This document shows, in pieces, positions 53,267-62,968 of a DNA stretch of 64,000 nt. The DNA is from Pseudomonas capeferrum (GTDB taxonomy: Bacteria; Pseudomonadota; Gammaproteobacteria; Pseudomonadales; Pseudomonadaceae), in contig NZ_JMIT01000006.1 of NCBI RefSeq assembly GCF_000731675.1, forward strand, positions 62,001 to 126,000. The letters run 5' to 3'. Each line of letters begins with the position of its first letter. Within the stretch, counting starts at the first letter, position 1. The notes under the pieces were generated by a model. The model searched no databases, was not told where the DNA came from, and saw nothing but the letters and a program-made list of their open reading frames with translations. The translations under genes and the position numbers were made by a program.

Positions 53267-54143
53267 GGCGGTAGAAACGGTCCAGTAGAGGTGGCAGGCC
53301 AGCGCGCCAGGCGCGCGGCTTGATACCGAAGGTGTGAAGGATTTTCTTGCAGGCCAGCACTGCGTGCTGTGGCTCTTCGCTGGCATCCGGCCGTGCGGCA
53401 TGGGCCTGCGGCGTGGGGGCCTGCACCGCCAGCTGACGGTACTGGCCGGCCTCGGCAAGAATTGCCTGCCCAAGCGCCAGCGGCGTGGTCGCCTCGTTGC
53501 CAGCGTAATGGTAGGTGCCCCACAGCGGTGCACTGCAATCGAGCTGCTTGAGCACCGACAGGATCACCCGCGCCGCATCGTCGACCGGCGTCGGGTTGCC
53601 GCGCCGGTCATCGGCCAGCAGCAACTCCTGGGGTTGCTCGGCACGGGTCAGGAAGCGCCCGAGCGTACCGTCGACGCTCTCGTCGAGCAGCCAGCCAAAG
53701 CGCAGCAGCACATGTTGCGGGCACGCCGCACGCACGCTCTGCTCGATACGCCAGAGTGCCTGGCCACGCAGGCCCAGCGGCACCGGCTCGTCCTTCTCGC
53801 TGTAGGCCGTGGCCCGCGAGCCATCGAAAACCCGGTAGCTCGAAGGCTGCACCAAGGTGATCTGGTGGTGCTGGCACAACTCTGCCAGCCGCTCCACCGC
53901 CCGCTCCTGCTGGGCCAGGCGCTGTTCGCTGACCGACTCGGCCTGGAACCAGTCGAAGTAATAGGCCAGGTTGACCAAGGCATTGGGGCGGTGATCGTCG
54001 AGCAGCTGAGTGAGGCTGGCCGGGTCCCAGCCGTTTTCCGGCGGGCGCGGTGCCAGGAATGCGATGTCCTCTTCAGCCCCGAGACGAATCAGCGCTTGCC
54101 CGAGGGCATTGCCACCACCCAACAGCATTAGGCGCATACGCAT
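53259..54143 (-). CDS. dTDP-4-dehydrorhamnose reductase-like SDR (RmlD family)
   Basis: 294 residues from the ATG at 54143 (a second ATG two codons later). LMLLGGGNALGQALIRLG is the nucleotide loop. Catalytic-region segments are VQPSSYRVFDGSRATAYSEK and LGLRGQALWRIEQSVRAACP, where a Leu-rich stretch replaces the usual YG-x-x-K. That suggests altered chemistry. It is followed by the epimerase with an eight-base overlap. Confidence 0.75.
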   Translation of the reverse strand: MRMRLMLLGGGNALGQALIRLGAEEDIAFLAPRPPENGWDPASLTQLLDDHRPNALVNLAYYFDWFQAESVSEQRLAQQERAVERLAELCQHHQITLVQPSSYRVFDGSRATAYSEKDEPVPLGLRGQALWRIEQSVRAACPQHVLLRFGWLLDESVDGTLGRFLTRAEQPQELLLADDRRGNPTPVDDAARVILSVLKQLDCSAPLWGTYHYAGNEATTPLALGQAILAEAGQYRQLAVQAPTPQAHAARPDASEEPQHAVLACKKILHTFGIKPRAWRAGLPPLLDRFYRHG

Positions 54144-54262
54144 AGAGTCAGCAGATCCGGAGAGGTTGATTGAGGGAAAGGGGTCATTTTGCGGTTTCCT
54201 GCCCGGGAAGTCCAACACGGGTGGGTGGCTGCCCTGACGCCATCCCCTGCCCTTGCCAAAAC

Positions 54263-55072
54263 CTATTCGATCTCGAACAACCCATTACTCAACGGCCCCA
54301 CGCTCAACCGTTCGCGCACGTCGTCATCGATGCGCGGGTCATCCGGCCGGTACAGCTTGACCTGGCGATAGGCATTGATGCGGTTGATCTCTTCGCCCAG
54401 GTACTCCCACACCACGCGGGTGCAGGCCGGGTTGCGCCGGTCGCCGCTGGAGACACCGGTCTTGAGGCCGTTCAGGCGGGTGATGCGGCTCTTGAAACTG
54501 GGGATGAGGATGGTCTGGCTCATCTCGTTGAGGGTCAGCGACTCGTAGTCGATCAGGAACATTCGGTCTTGCAACTGAAACGCCGCGCCCAGGTAGCGGC
54601 AACGTACCTCGGCGTGCAGGTCGGTGGCGCTGCTGCGCTCCTGACGCTCCTGGCGCTCGAACAGGAAGCGGCCGCGCTCTTCGCGCAGGTGCACCAGCGA
54701 CAGCAGCACCGAGCCCGGTACCGACATGCAGTTGGAGTACTCGAAGTAGTAACCGCAGTAGCGCGACAGGTTGCCGGCGTGCTCGTGCAAGGGCCGGAAC
54801 AATTCACTGATAGGGTCGCTGGGCTGGTCGGCCACGGCCGACACCCGCGCACCGATCAGCCGGGAGAACTGCTCGGGGGGCACGTTCAGTTCGTAATCCT
54901 CGACGCCGAAGAAATCGCCGATGCGCTTGAGGTTGAACGCCGTCGGACGGCTCTGGCCGCTCAGGTACTTGTTGAACTGGGCACGGTTGATCGACAGCTG
55001 CCGGCAAACTTCCGAGATAGAGCGGTAGTGGCTGCAGGCCAGTTTGAGGTTGGTAGCGAAATGCTCGCTCAT
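54263..55072 (-). CDS. XRE-family transcriptional regulator with C-terminal sensor domain
   Basis: 269 residues. The HTH is SISEVCRQLSINRAQFNKYL followed by GQSRPTAFNLKRIGDFFGVE. The long C-terminal domain (about 80-269) is of unknown type, with ISELFRPLHEHAGNLSRYCG and ILIPSFKSRITRLNGLKTGV. Start chosen at the ATG at 55072. It is divergent from the alanine/glycine symporter gene, with about 180 bases between, so it is a candidate regulator of that transporter. Confidence 0.82.
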   Translation of the reverse strand: MSEHFATNLKLACSHYRSISEVCRQLSINRAQFNKYLSGQSRPTAFNLKRIGDFFGVEDYELNVPPEQFSRLIGARVSAVADQPSDPISELFRPLHEHAGNLSRYCGYYFEYSNCMSVPGSVLLSLVHLREERGRFLFERQERQERSSATDLHAEVRCRYLGAAFQLQDRMFLIDYESLTLNEMSQTILIPSFKSRITRLNGLKTGVSSGDRRNPACTRVVWEYLGEEINRINAYRQVKLYRPDDPRIDDDVRERLSVGPLSNGLFEIE

Positions 55073-55250
55073 GCAGGGGCTTCCAGGTGACGCGAATGGC
55101 GCAAGTGTAGCATCAAGTCGCATCAACTCAGAACAAAATGCGAAATTGTAACCACTCTTGTCATAGCCAACCATGCCCCCCAACGCATAGCGGCGCGCCT
55201 GCCGCCCGCTGTCTTTCCACACGAAGAATAAGAATCGAGGTCATTTCCCA

Positions 55251-56693
55251 ATGCTCGAAGCACTCAACGATTTCCTTTCGGGGAAACTACTCATCGTGCT
55301 GATCGTCGGACTCGGCAGCTACTTCACCATCCGTTCGCGGTTCGTGCAGTTCCGTCATTTCGTGCACATGTTCAGTGTGTTCAAGGAATCGCTGCGCGGC
55401 CAGGCAGGCCAGCTGAGTTCGTTCCAGGCCCTGATGCTGAGCCTGGCCGGCCGCGTTGGCGCCGGTAACATCGCCGGTGTCGGTATCGCCGTGACCCTTG
55501 GCGGCCCGGGTGCCGTGTTCTGGATGTGGGTCACCGCACTGGTGGGCATGTCCAGCAGCTTCTTCGAATGTACCCTGGCCCAGGTGTACAAGCGCGCCGA
55601 TGGCGATGGCCTGTACCGTGGTGGCCCGGCTTACTACATTCAGCACGGCCTGAAACTGAAAAGCATGGCCGTGGTGTTCTCCATCCTGCTGCTGGTCACT
55701 TATGGCTTCGCCTTCATGGGCTTGCAGTCGTACACCGTGACCCACTCGCTGGAAAACGCCTTCGGCTTCGCGCCGAGCCACACCGGTATCGCCCTGGCGG
55801 TGCTGCTGGCCGTGGTGTTCATCGGCGGCATCAAGCGTATCGCTGCCGTGTCGGACCTGTTGGTACCGATCAAGACCCTGGCCTACATCGGCGTGACCCT
55901 GTACGTGATCGGCACCCAGATCGAACACGTACCAGCCATGCTGGAAACCATCTTCAAGAGCGCCTTCGGCCTCGACCCCGCGTTCGCCGGCCTGCTTGGC
56001 AGCGCCATCGTCATGGGCGTGAAGCGTGGCGTATTCGCCAACGAAGCGGGCCTGGGCAGTGCACCGAACGTTGCCGCAGTGGCCGCGGTGAAACACCCTG
56101 GCGCCCAAGGCGTGGTCCAGGCGTTCAGTGTGTTCCTCGACACCTTCGTGATCTGCACCTGCACCGCGCTGTTGATTCTGCTGTCGGGCTTCTACACCCC
56201 GGGCTTCGAAGGTGATGGCATTGTCCTGACCCAGAACTCGCTGGCCGCCGTGGTTGGTGACTGGGGCCGCCTGTTCGTCAGCGTGGCGCTGTCGCTGTTC
56301 GTGTTCACCTGCATCCTCTACAACTACTACCTGGGCGAGAACAGCCTGCAGTTCCTCAGCCGCAACCGCGTGGTGCTGCTGGTGTTTCGCGCCTTGGTAC
56401 TGGCGTTGGTGGTGTGGGGTTCGGTGCAGGACCTGTCGACCGTGTTCGCCTTCGCCGACATCACCATGACCTGCCTGGCCTTCGTCAACCTGGTGGCCCT
56501 GGCCCTGCTGTTCAAGGTCGGCCTGCGGGTGATGCGCGACTACGACGACCAGCGCAAAGCGGGCATCAAGCAGCCGGTGTTCGATTCTGCCAAGTTCGCC
56601 GACCTGGACCTGGACCGCGACGCCTGGCCTGCCAACCCGCAGGTGGAAACAGCCACTGACAAAGCCGTTGGCCAAGCCCAGCCGCAGCGCTGA
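55251..56693 (+). CDS. Sodium:alanine/glycine symporter (AGCS family)
   Basis: 480 residues with about ten membrane segments. Family signatures are LSLAGRVGAGNIAGVGIAVT, FWMWVTALVGMSSSFFECTL, YRGGPAYYIQHGLKL and GVFANEAGLGSAPNVAAVA. AGCS carriers import alanine or glycine with sodium. It is divergent from the XRE regulator and is followed by a terminator, so it is a single-gene unit. Confidence 0.95.
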   Translation: MLEALNDFLSGKLLIVLIVGLGSYFTIRSRFVQFRHFVHMFSVFKESLRGQAGQLSSFQALMLSLAGRVGAGNIAGVGIAVTLGGPGAVFWMWVTALVGMSSSFFECTLAQVYKRADGDGLYRGGPAYYIQHGLKLKSMAVVFSILLLVTYGFAFMGLQSYTVTHSLENAFGFAPSHTGIALAVLLAVVFIGGIKRIAAVSDLLVPIKTLAYIGVTLYVIGTQIEHVPAMLETIFKSAFGLDPAFAGLLGSAIVMGVKRGVFANEAGLGSAPNVAAVAAVKHPGAQGVVQAFSVFLDTFVICTCTALLILLSGFYTPGFEGDGIVLTQNSLAAVVGDWGRLFVSVALSLFVFTCILYNYYLGENSLQFLSRNRVVLLVFRALVLALVVWGSVQDLSTVFAFADITMTCLAFVNLVALALLFKVGLRVMRDYDDQRKAGIKQPVFDSAKFADLDLDRDAWPANPQVETATDKAVGQAQPQR

Positions 56694-56708
56694 TACTCTC
56701 CCCTGCCC

Positions 56709-56738
56709 AGCCGCCCCACCCGCGGGCGGCTCTTCTTT
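56709..56738 (+). terminator. Intrinsic terminator after the symporter gene
   Basis: AGCCGCCC and GGGCGGCT arms with a seven-base loop are followed by CTTCTTTCT, 16 bases after the stop codon. Confidence 0.8.
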
Positions 56739-56756
56739 CTCCGCTCACCGCTACGG

Positions 56757-57785
56757 ATGTTCTCCATGCGCGCAGTAAAGAATCTTCTCGTCCTGTACAC
56801 CGGCGGCACCATCGGCATGCTCGAAACCCCTGAAGGCCTGGCGCCAGCGGGCGGCTTCGATGCGCGGATGCGCGAGCACTTCGCGCAAATGGCCGATGCC
56901 CCCCAGCTGCAGTGGACATTGCAGGAAATGAACCCGCTGCTCGACAGCGCCAACATGCAGCAGCAAAACTGGCTGGCCATGCGCGATGCCATCGTCGAAG
57001 CGGTGGACGTTGCCGGCCACGATGGCGTGCTGGTGCTGCATGGCACCGACACCCTGGCCTACAGCGCGGCGGCGTTGTCGTTCCTGCTGCTTGGCTTGCC
57101 GGTGCCGGTATTGCTGACCGGCTCGATGCTGCCAGCCGGCGTGCCGGGCAGTGATGCCTGGGACAACCTGTGCGGCGCGCTGCGCCAGTGCGAGCAAGGC
57201 CTTGAAGAGGGCGTGCAGCTGTACTTCCACGGCCAGTTGCTGCATGGCTGCCGGGCGTCGAAGCTGCGCAGCGAGGCCTTTGATGCCTTTGCCGCGCTGC
57301 CGCGTCATCGCGACGGTGAGCGTGCCACTGCCCTGCCTGCCGAGCTTGGCTACAAGCACCCACGTCAGCCGGTCAACCTGGCGCTGATGCCGGTGTTTCC
57401 TGGCTTGCAGGCCGGGCATTTGCGGGCGCTGCTCGACAGCGGCGTGCAGGGGCTGTTGCTGGAGTGCTATGGCAGCGGCACGGGGCCATCGGATGACCAA
57501 GCCTTGCTTGATGCGCTGCAGGCGGCCCGTCAGCGGGGTGTGATGCTGGTTGCGATAAGCCAGTGCCCGGAAGGGTCGGTGGTGTTCGATACCTATGCGG
57601 CGGGCAACCGCCTGCGTGGCGCAGGCCTGGTAAGCGGCGGCGGCATGACCCGTGAAGCGGCGTTGGGCAAGATGTTTGCGCTGCTGGGGGCGGGGCTGGA
57701 TGCTGCAGCGGCAGAGCAGTGGTTTGCGCTGGATCTGTGCGGCGAGAGGGGTTGCTCCGCGAAGAGCCCCGAACAGTCAGAATAA
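56757..57785 (+). CDS. ansA: L-asparaginase I (cytoplasmic type)
   Basis: 342 residues from the first ATG; the ATG three codons later is equally plausible. Active-site loop LYTGGTIGMLET (residues about 13-24) and second Thr in LVLHGTDTLAYSAAALSF, plus PVPVLLTGSMLPAGVPGSDA. No signal peptide, so cytoplasmic. It hydrolyses asparagine to aspartate. It lies just before the convergent selC tRNA gene. Confidence 0.93.
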   Translation: MFSMRAVKNLLVLYTGGTIGMLETPEGLAPAGGFDARMREHFAQMADAPQLQWTLQEMNPLLDSANMQQQNWLAMRDAIVEAVDVAGHDGVLVLHGTDTLAYSAAALSFLLLGLPVPVLLTGSMLPAGVPGSDAWDNLCGALRQCEQGLEEGVQLYFHGQLLHGCRASKLRSEAFDAFAALPRHRDGERATALPAELGYKHPRQPVNLALMPVFPGLQAGHLRALLDSGVQGLLLECYGSGTGPSDDQALLDALQAARQRGVMLVAISQCPEGSVVFDTYAAGNRLRGAGLVSGGGMTREAALGKMFALLGAGLDAAAAEQWFALDLCGERGCSAKSPEQSE

Positions 57786-57787
57786 AG

Positions 57788-57883
57788 TGGCGGAAGGCAG
57801 CGGGAGTCGAACCTGCCCGGGAACGGCTGCCGTCCCCAACCGGGTTTGAAGCCCGGCCGCGCCACCGGGCGCGATTGCCTTCC
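57788..57883 (-). tRNA. selC: tRNA-Sec (UCA anticodon)
   Basis: On the minus strand it begins GGAAGGCAATCGCGCCCGG and ends TGCCTTCC-G-CCA. The anticodon stem-loop is GGGCTTCAAACCC with TCA as the anticodon. About 96 nucleotides including the encoded CCA, long because of the extra arm (GGGGACGGCAGCCGTTCCC), as in bacterial selenocysteine tRNA. It sits five bases upstream of the selB 3' end, grouped with selA and selB. Confidence 0.97.
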
Positions 57884-57889
57884 TTGAAC

Positions 57890-59812
57890 TCAGTGCCTGG
57901 CCTGCTGCTGGGCCAGGGCGCTGTCGGCGCGGATGTAACGCTGGTCGGCCACCCTGCGGGTCAGGCCGATGCGGTCGAAATATTCCAGAATCTGGACACT
58001 GCGTTTGCGACCGATGCCCAACATATCGCGAAACGCCGCCACCTGCACTATCGGCGCTTCATTCGCCTGGCCAAGCAGCAACGCGGCCATGCGCTGGATC
58101 GTCGCCGCCGGGTAGAACAGGTCGCGTACCACCTGGTGCACCAGCCCGAGCCTTGCCAGCTTGCGCAACAGCAGGCGTACATCCGCTTCGGCGCAGCCCG
58201 CTTCATTGGCCAAGGCCCTGACCCACGGGGGGTCGAATTGCCCCTCCAGCAAACATGGCTCCAGCCTTGCCCACAATGCGTTGTCGGCCTCGCTCAACTG
58301 CACCTTGTGATCGGGCAGATGCAACCAAGGCCCGCTGCTGGAAACCTGCCCCTCATCGAGCAGTTCATCCAGCAGGCTGACAAACGCCGGGCGCTCCAGC
58401 GGCAAGGCCGCAAAGCGTCGCAAGCGGTCGCGGTCCGGGCCGAGCTGGTCGGGCTCCTGCTGGTGAAACAGCGCCAGCTGCGCCAGCAGTTGCTGCTTGA
58501 GGGCGCACCACTGGGCATCGGCAAACAACAACTGCCCCTGGCGCGTGGCAATCACCTGCACCTCCGCCGGCAACTGCCAGCTGGCCCGCAGGCGGTTGAA
58601 CTGCCGCTCCAGCCGCTGCGGGTCAAGCCCTCCGGCAGCGGTGGCAAGCAAGGCCGGTAACGCCTGCTCCAGATCCTCGGTATCACGCAGCACCTGCAAC
58701 TGGCGCAGCCGGGGCTCGCTGCGACGCTGCCGGCTGGGCGCAAACGGGTCGAGTACCCGCCCGCCCCCTAGCGTGCGCTGGGCGCGCTGATCGCGCAGCA
58801 CCAGCCGATCGCCATGCACGGCCTGCAGCGGCGCGTTGAGTAGCAACTGGGCAAACATGCGCTGGCCTGCCTGCAGTACTTCGCCTTCGAGCAATGCCAC
58901 GCGGGCAGTCACATCCTGGGTGCCCAAGTGGACGTGCACGGCGCTGAAATGCTCGAACGGGCGGGGCTCGCCGGCAAGCAGCGTGAGCTCGATATCCACC
59001 CGGACACTGGGCGCATGCAGCCACTCGGGCACCAGCCAGTCACCCCGGTGTACCTGCTCGACCGCCAGCCGCTCGGCCGCGATGTTCAACGCCACCCGCT
59101 GGCCCGCTTCGGCCACCAGCGCCGCTTGGCTCTGCGCATGCAGGCCACGCACGCGCACGGGTTTGCCCGCTTTGCCCAACAGCAAGGTATCGCCGGCACG
59201 GACCTGGCCGGCCAATGCCGTGCCGGTGACCACCACGCCGGCACCGGAGACGGCGAAGGCACGGTCGATGGCCAGGCGAAAACCACCGCGCACACTGCGC
59301 TGCCGCACGCGCCCTTGAGCCTGCAGCAGCGCCTGGCGCAACGCCGCCACCCCCTCACCCGTGACGCTGGAAAGGGCAAATTGCGGCGCGCCCGCATACG
59401 GCCCCGGCGCCAGCAGCGCGGCAACCTGCGCTTGCACCTCGGCCACCCGCGCGGGCGCTACCCGGTCGCACTTGCTGACCGCCACCAGTGCCTGGGGGAT
59501 GCCCAGCAATTGAATGATCGCCAGGTGCTCGCGGGTCTGCGGCATGACGCCGTCGTCCGCGGCCACCACCAGCAACACCAGGTCGATGCCGTGGGCACCG
59601 GCGAGCATGTTGTGGATAAAACGCTCGTGGCCGGGCACGTCGATGAAGCCGGTCAGCGGCGCACCTTCGGCCAGGGCTGCATAGCGGTAGCCGAGATCGA
59701 TGGTCATGCCGCGCTCGCGCTCTTCCTGGCGATGGTCACCCGCCTGCCCGGTCAGGGCCTGCAGCAGCGCGGTCTTGCCGTGGTCGATATGGCCGGCGGT
59801 GCCAACGATCAC
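57890..59812 (-). CDS. selB: Selenocysteine-specific elongation factor SelB
   Basis: 640 residues from a GTG at 59812 that overlaps the selA stop (GTGA). GTPase motifs are VGTAGHIDHGKTALLQAL, DVPGHERFIHNMLAGAHGID and VSKCDRV. Four C-terminal winged helices (about 370-640) bind the SECIS RNA, for example LIRLTRRVAD-type endings. It delivers Sec-tRNA to UGA codons in formate dehydrogenase. Placement between selC and selA supports the call. Confidence 0.96.
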   Translation of the reverse strand: MIVGTAGHIDHGKTALLQALTGQAGDHRQEERERGMTIDLGYRYAALAEGAPLTGFIDVPGHERFIHNMLAGAHGIDLVLLVVAADDGVMPQTREHLAIIQLLGIPQALVAVSKCDRVAPARVAEVQAQVAALLAPGPYAGAPQFALSSVTGEGVAALRQALLQAQGRVRQRSVRGGFRLAIDRAFAVSGAGVVVTGTALAGQVRAGDTLLLGKAGKPVRVRGLHAQSQAALVAEAGQRVALNIAAERLAVEQVHRGDWLVPEWLHAPSVRVDIELTLLAGEPRPFEHFSAVHVHLGTQDVTARVALLEGEVLQAGQRMFAQLLLNAPLQAVHGDRLVLRDQRAQRTLGGGRVLDPFAPSRQRRSEPRLRQLQVLRDTEDLEQALPALLATAAGGLDPQRLERQFNRLRASWQLPAEVQVIATRQGQLLFADAQWCALKQQLLAQLALFHQQEPDQLGPDRDRLRRFAALPLERPAFVSLLDELLDEGQVSSSGPWLHLPDHKVQLSEADNALWARLEPCLLEGQFDPPWVRALANEAGCAEADVRLLLRKLARLGLVHQVVRDLFYPAATIQRMAALLLGQANEAPIVQVAAFRDMLGIGRKRSVQILEYFDRIGLTRRVADQRYIRADSALAQQQARH

Positions 59813-61236
59813 TGCACCGGCCCCAACTGCAGGGCCGGCAGTTGCGCCAACCACTGGGCTTCGTCGTCCAGCTGGCGCAGGTCGAGCCACAGTGCATCGT
59901 CGTCGATGCGCCCGAGCACCGGTACCGGAAGGTTGCGCAACGCCCGCTCCAACACATGCAGGCTACGCCCGCGCAGCTTCTTCGACACCCGCGGGCGCAG
60001 GCACAGCGCGGCGCTGGGCAGGCGTGCAACCGGCTGGCTGCCACTGCCGATCATGCCCAATGCTGGCTCCACGCTGACGGCCCACTGTGCGTCGAGGCGG
60101 GCCTTGAGTTCCGGTGCCAGGCGCTCGGCCTGGGCCTGAATTTCGGCCTGGCTGCGGGTCAGCAGGCGCAGGCTGGGCAGGCGCTCGGCCAGCCGGTCGG
60201 GGTTGCGGTACAGCGCCAGCACCGCCTCAAGCGCGGCGAGGGTGATCTTGTCGACGCGCAGCGCGCGTTTGAGGGGGTTTTTCTTGATCTTGGCGATCAG
60301 CGCCTTGCGCCCGACGATGATCCCGGCCTGCGGGCCGCCCAGCAGCTTGTCGCCGCTGAAGGTGACGATATCGGCGCCGTCGGCCAGGGCCTGGCGCACG
60401 GTCGGTTCGGCGGGCAGGCCCCAGCGAGTCATATCGAGCAGGCTGCCACTGCCCAGGTCTTCGAGCAGGGGCAGGTCATGTTGGTGGGCAATGTGCGCGA
60501 GTTCGGCGGTGGGCACCTGAGTGGTGAAGCCCTGGATGCTGTAGTTGCTGCAGTGCACGCGCATCAGCAGGCCGGTACGCGGGTTGATCGCGCCTTCGTA
60601 GTCGCGGGCATGGGTGCGGTTGGTGGTGCCGACTTCGTGCAGGCGCACGCCGGCGCGGGCCATGATGTCGGGGATGCGGAAGGCACCGCCGATCTCGATC
60701 AGCTCGCCCCGGGAGATGATGCCCTCCTTGCGCGCGCCCAGGCTGTTCAGCGCCAGCAGCACGGCGGCGGCGTTGTTGTTGACCACGGTGACGGCTTCGG
60801 CGCCGGTCAGCTCGCGGATCAGCCCTTCGATCAGGTCGTCGCGGTCACCGCGCTTGCCGGTGGCCAGGTCGAACTCCAGGTTGAGCGGGTAGCGGGCGGC
60901 GGTCTGCATGGCTTCAATGGCCTCTTCCGGCAACAAGGCGCGGCCGAGGTTGGTGTGCAGCACGGTGCCAGTGAGGTTGAACACGCGGCGGACCTGGCCA
61001 CGTTGCTGGGTGGCCAAGCGCTCGCCGGTGCGCCCCAACAGCACGTCTGCGGCCAGTTCGGCGGTGCTGAGTTGGCCTTGGCGGGTGGGTTCGCGCAGGT
61101 CGTCGAGCAGTTGGCGCAGCGTATTCAACACGGCGTCGCGGCCATGCCGGTCGATCAGCGGGAGGCAGGCCGGGTGGCGCAGGAGGGTGTCGATGGAAGG
61201 CAGGCGTGGGGCGTTATCGGCGAGGCTTGAAGACAT
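59809..61236 (-). CDS. selA: L-seryl-tRNA(Sec) selenium transferase SelA
   Basis: 475 residues. PLP-dependent conversion of Ser-tRNA(Sec) to Sec-tRNA(Sec). Landmarks are RVFNLTGTVLHTNLGRALLP, TVVNNNAAAVLLALNSLGAR, EVGTTNRTHARDYEGAINPR and the PLP lysine in FSGDKLLGGPQAGIIVG. Start at 61236. It is followed by selB with a four-base overlap and preceded by a REP pair that separates it from fdhE. Confidence 0.97.
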   Translation of the reverse strand: MSSSLADNAPRLPSIDTLLRHPACLPLIDRHGRDAVLNTLRQLLDDLREPTRQGQLSTAELAADVLLGRTGERLATQQRGQVRRVFNLTGTVLHTNLGRALLPEEAIEAMQTAARYPLNLEFDLATGKRGDRDDLIEGLIRELTGAEAVTVVNNNAAAVLLALNSLGARKEGIISRGELIEIGGAFRIPDIMARAGVRLHEVGTTNRTHARDYEGAINPRTGLLMRVHCSNYSIQGFTTQVPTAELAHIAHQHDLPLLEDLGSGSLLDMTRWGLPAEPTVRQALADGADIVTFSGDKLLGGPQAGIIVGRKALIAKIKKNPLKRALRVDKITLAALEAVLALYRNPDRLAERLPSLRLLTRSQAEIQAQAERLAPELKARLDAQWAVSVEPALGMIGSGSQPVARLPSAALCLRPRVSKKLRGRSLHVLERALRNLPVPVLGRIDDDALWLDLRQLDDEAQWLAQLPALQLGPVQ

Positions 61237-61273
61237 CAGGTACTACCTTGAGCTGGTCCGTTGTCTGTTCTGG

Positions 61274-61355
61274 CCCTTTCGCGGGGCAAGCCCGCCCCCA
61301 CAGTTTTCGGAAAAAGCGCAGTACCTGTGGGAGCGGGCTTGCCCCGCGAAAAGGG
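61274..61355. repeat. REP pair between selA and fdhE
   Basis: CCCTTTCGCGGGGCAAGCCC at 61274 and its near-inverse ending at 61355 form arms of about 29 bases with two differences. Same REP type as between dxs and btuB. Confidence 0.88.
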
Positions 61356-61380
61356 CGACTCGAACTTGCAGTGTAGACAC

Positions 61381-62307
61381 TCAGCCACCACCCGGCGCCA
61401 GCATCAGGTTCGGTGCCAGGCGATGAAAGCCTTCCTCATCCAAGCGCATATCCAGTGCCAGGCTGGCCAAGTCATCGGCCAACGGCTCGGCCGCCGCATC
61501 GTTTTCCAGGTAACTCTGCTTCAGGTAGCTGTTGCACCCCGGGCAGCACTCGGCCCGTAGTGGCGCCTTGCCCGGCGCGTGGCGATCATCCTCCAGGCTG
61601 GTATAGCGCAGGCCCTTGCTCGACTCGCAGTACACGCACTTGACCCGCACCACATGCCACTCGCAGGCACACAACGAACACGCCAGGTAACGCAGGCCGT
61701 TGTGCTTGCCACGGTTGCGCACCACCCCGGCCATCGCCGGCGAGCCGCAGGCCGGGCACTGGGCCTGGCTGCCAGAGGGCTTGAGCTCGGCGGCCGGCAG
61801 CGCCAGCAGCCAGCTGAACCACGCGGCTTGTAGCGCGGCGCCGAGAAACGGCACCAACGCTGCCGGCACGGCGTCGAACTGCCCAGCCAGCAAGGCGATG
61901 CCCCACCCCTTGCGCTGGCTGTCGTCACTGTCGCGCAGTGCCTGCAACGCCACAGCCAACGGGCCGCTGGCCTCTTCGTCAAAGTGCTCGATCAACGCCT
62001 GCATCCACGCCAGCCACGGCCCTTCGCGCACCAGGCTGTCGGCTGCAAGGGGCGGCAGCCCATGGCTCATGCACAGGCGCTGACGCGCTTCGGCCACCGG
62101 TAAACCACCGGGCGGGTTATCCACAAGCTGCTGCTGGAAGCGGCACAGCCAGGCGATCAGGCGCAGGTAATCGCCAAGGGCATTACCCACTGCCAACTGC
62201 TCCAGCCGCTCGGCACGCTGGGCGAACAAGTCCTTGGGCGGCAGATGAATGAACGGCGGCGCCACCGCCGACGCTTCGATCTGCCCGGGTTCGAGTATCG
62301 TGCTCAC
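61381..62307 (-). CDS. fdhE: Formate dehydrogenase accessory protein FdhE
   Basis: 308 residues. Four CxxC pairs form two rubredoxin-like sites: QCPACGSP, LACSLCACEW, CVYCESSKG and CCPGCNSYL. FdhE is a cytoplasmic chaperone needed for maturation of membrane-bound formate dehydrogenases. It begins five bases after the gamma-subunit stop, in the fdo operon. Confidence 0.95.
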   Translation of the reverse strand: MSTILEPGQIEASAVAPPFIHLPPKDLFAQRAERLEQLAVGNALGDYLRLIAWLCRFQQQLVDNPPGGLPVAEARQRLCMSHGLPPLAADSLVREGPWLAWMQALIEHFDEEASGPLAVALQALRDSDDSQRKGWGIALLAGQFDAVPAALVPFLGAALQAAWFSWLLALPAAELKPSGSQAQCPACGSPAMAGVVRNRGKHNGLRYLACSLCACEWHVVRVKCVYCESSKGLRYTSLEDDRHAPGKAPLRAECCPGCNSYLKQSYLENDAAAEPLADDLASLALDMRLDEEGFHRLAPNLMLAPGGG

Positions 62308-62311
62308 ACGC

Positions 62312-62968
62312 TCATCCTTCTTTACGTCCGTGATCGCCCGGCGTCTTGTCGCCAGTCACTTCGCGGTACCACAACTGATGGTGTTTGCGCGCCCAGGCGC
62401 GGCTGACCCAGCCATGCAGCATGGCGCCGATCGAGCCTTTGATCCAGATACCGGCGTAGATGTGCACGATGATGCTGAGGATCAGCACGAAGCCTGCCAG
62501 TGCATGGGCAAGCGACGCTACGCGTATCGCGCCAATATCGAAGTAATGGCTGAAATACGCGCGCCAGATCACCACACCGCTGATCAACAGCACCAGCATG
62601 CACACCAGCAGCGTCCAGAACAGCAGCTTCTGCCCTGCGTTGTACTTGCCAATAGGCGGCACGCCGTCTTCCCGGTTGACCATCACCCGGTCAATGCGGC
62701 GCAGCCACAGGCGGTCGTTGGCGGTGATGAAATTGGCGCGCCAGAAGCGCACCACCAGGCCAAGGAAGAACACGAACATCGCCACGCCCATGAACGGGTG
62801 CAGGATGCGTGTCCAGGGCCCGCCGCCGAACAGGTGGCTGAGCCAGAACAGCGCCGGGTGGAACAGCGCCAACCCGGAAAGCCCGGCCAGGAAGAACAGG
62901 ATGGCGACGATCCAGTGGTTGGTCCGTTCGTTGGCGTTGTAGCGCAGGATGGGTTTGTTGTCGTTCAT
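62312..62968 (-). CDS. fdoI: Formate dehydrogenase gamma subunit (cytochrome b556)
   Basis: 218 residues with four membrane helices. ILFFLAGLSGLALFHPALFW, GVAMFVFFLGLVVRFWRANF and ALAGFVLILSIIVHIYAGIW include the His residues that bind haem. It passes electrons from the Fe-S subunit to quinone. The start overlaps the beta-subunit stop. Confidence 0.95.
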   Translation of the reverse strand: MNDNKPILRYNANERTNHWIVAILFFLAGLSGLALFHPALFWLSHLFGGGPWTRILHPFMGVAMFVFFLGLVVRFWRANFITANDRLWLRRIDRVMVNREDGVPPIGKYNAGQKLLFWTLLVCMLVLLISGVVIWRAYFSHYFDIGAIRVASLAHALAGFVLILSIIVHIYAGIWIKGSIGAMLHGWVSRAWARKHHQLWYREVTGDKTPGDHGRKEG

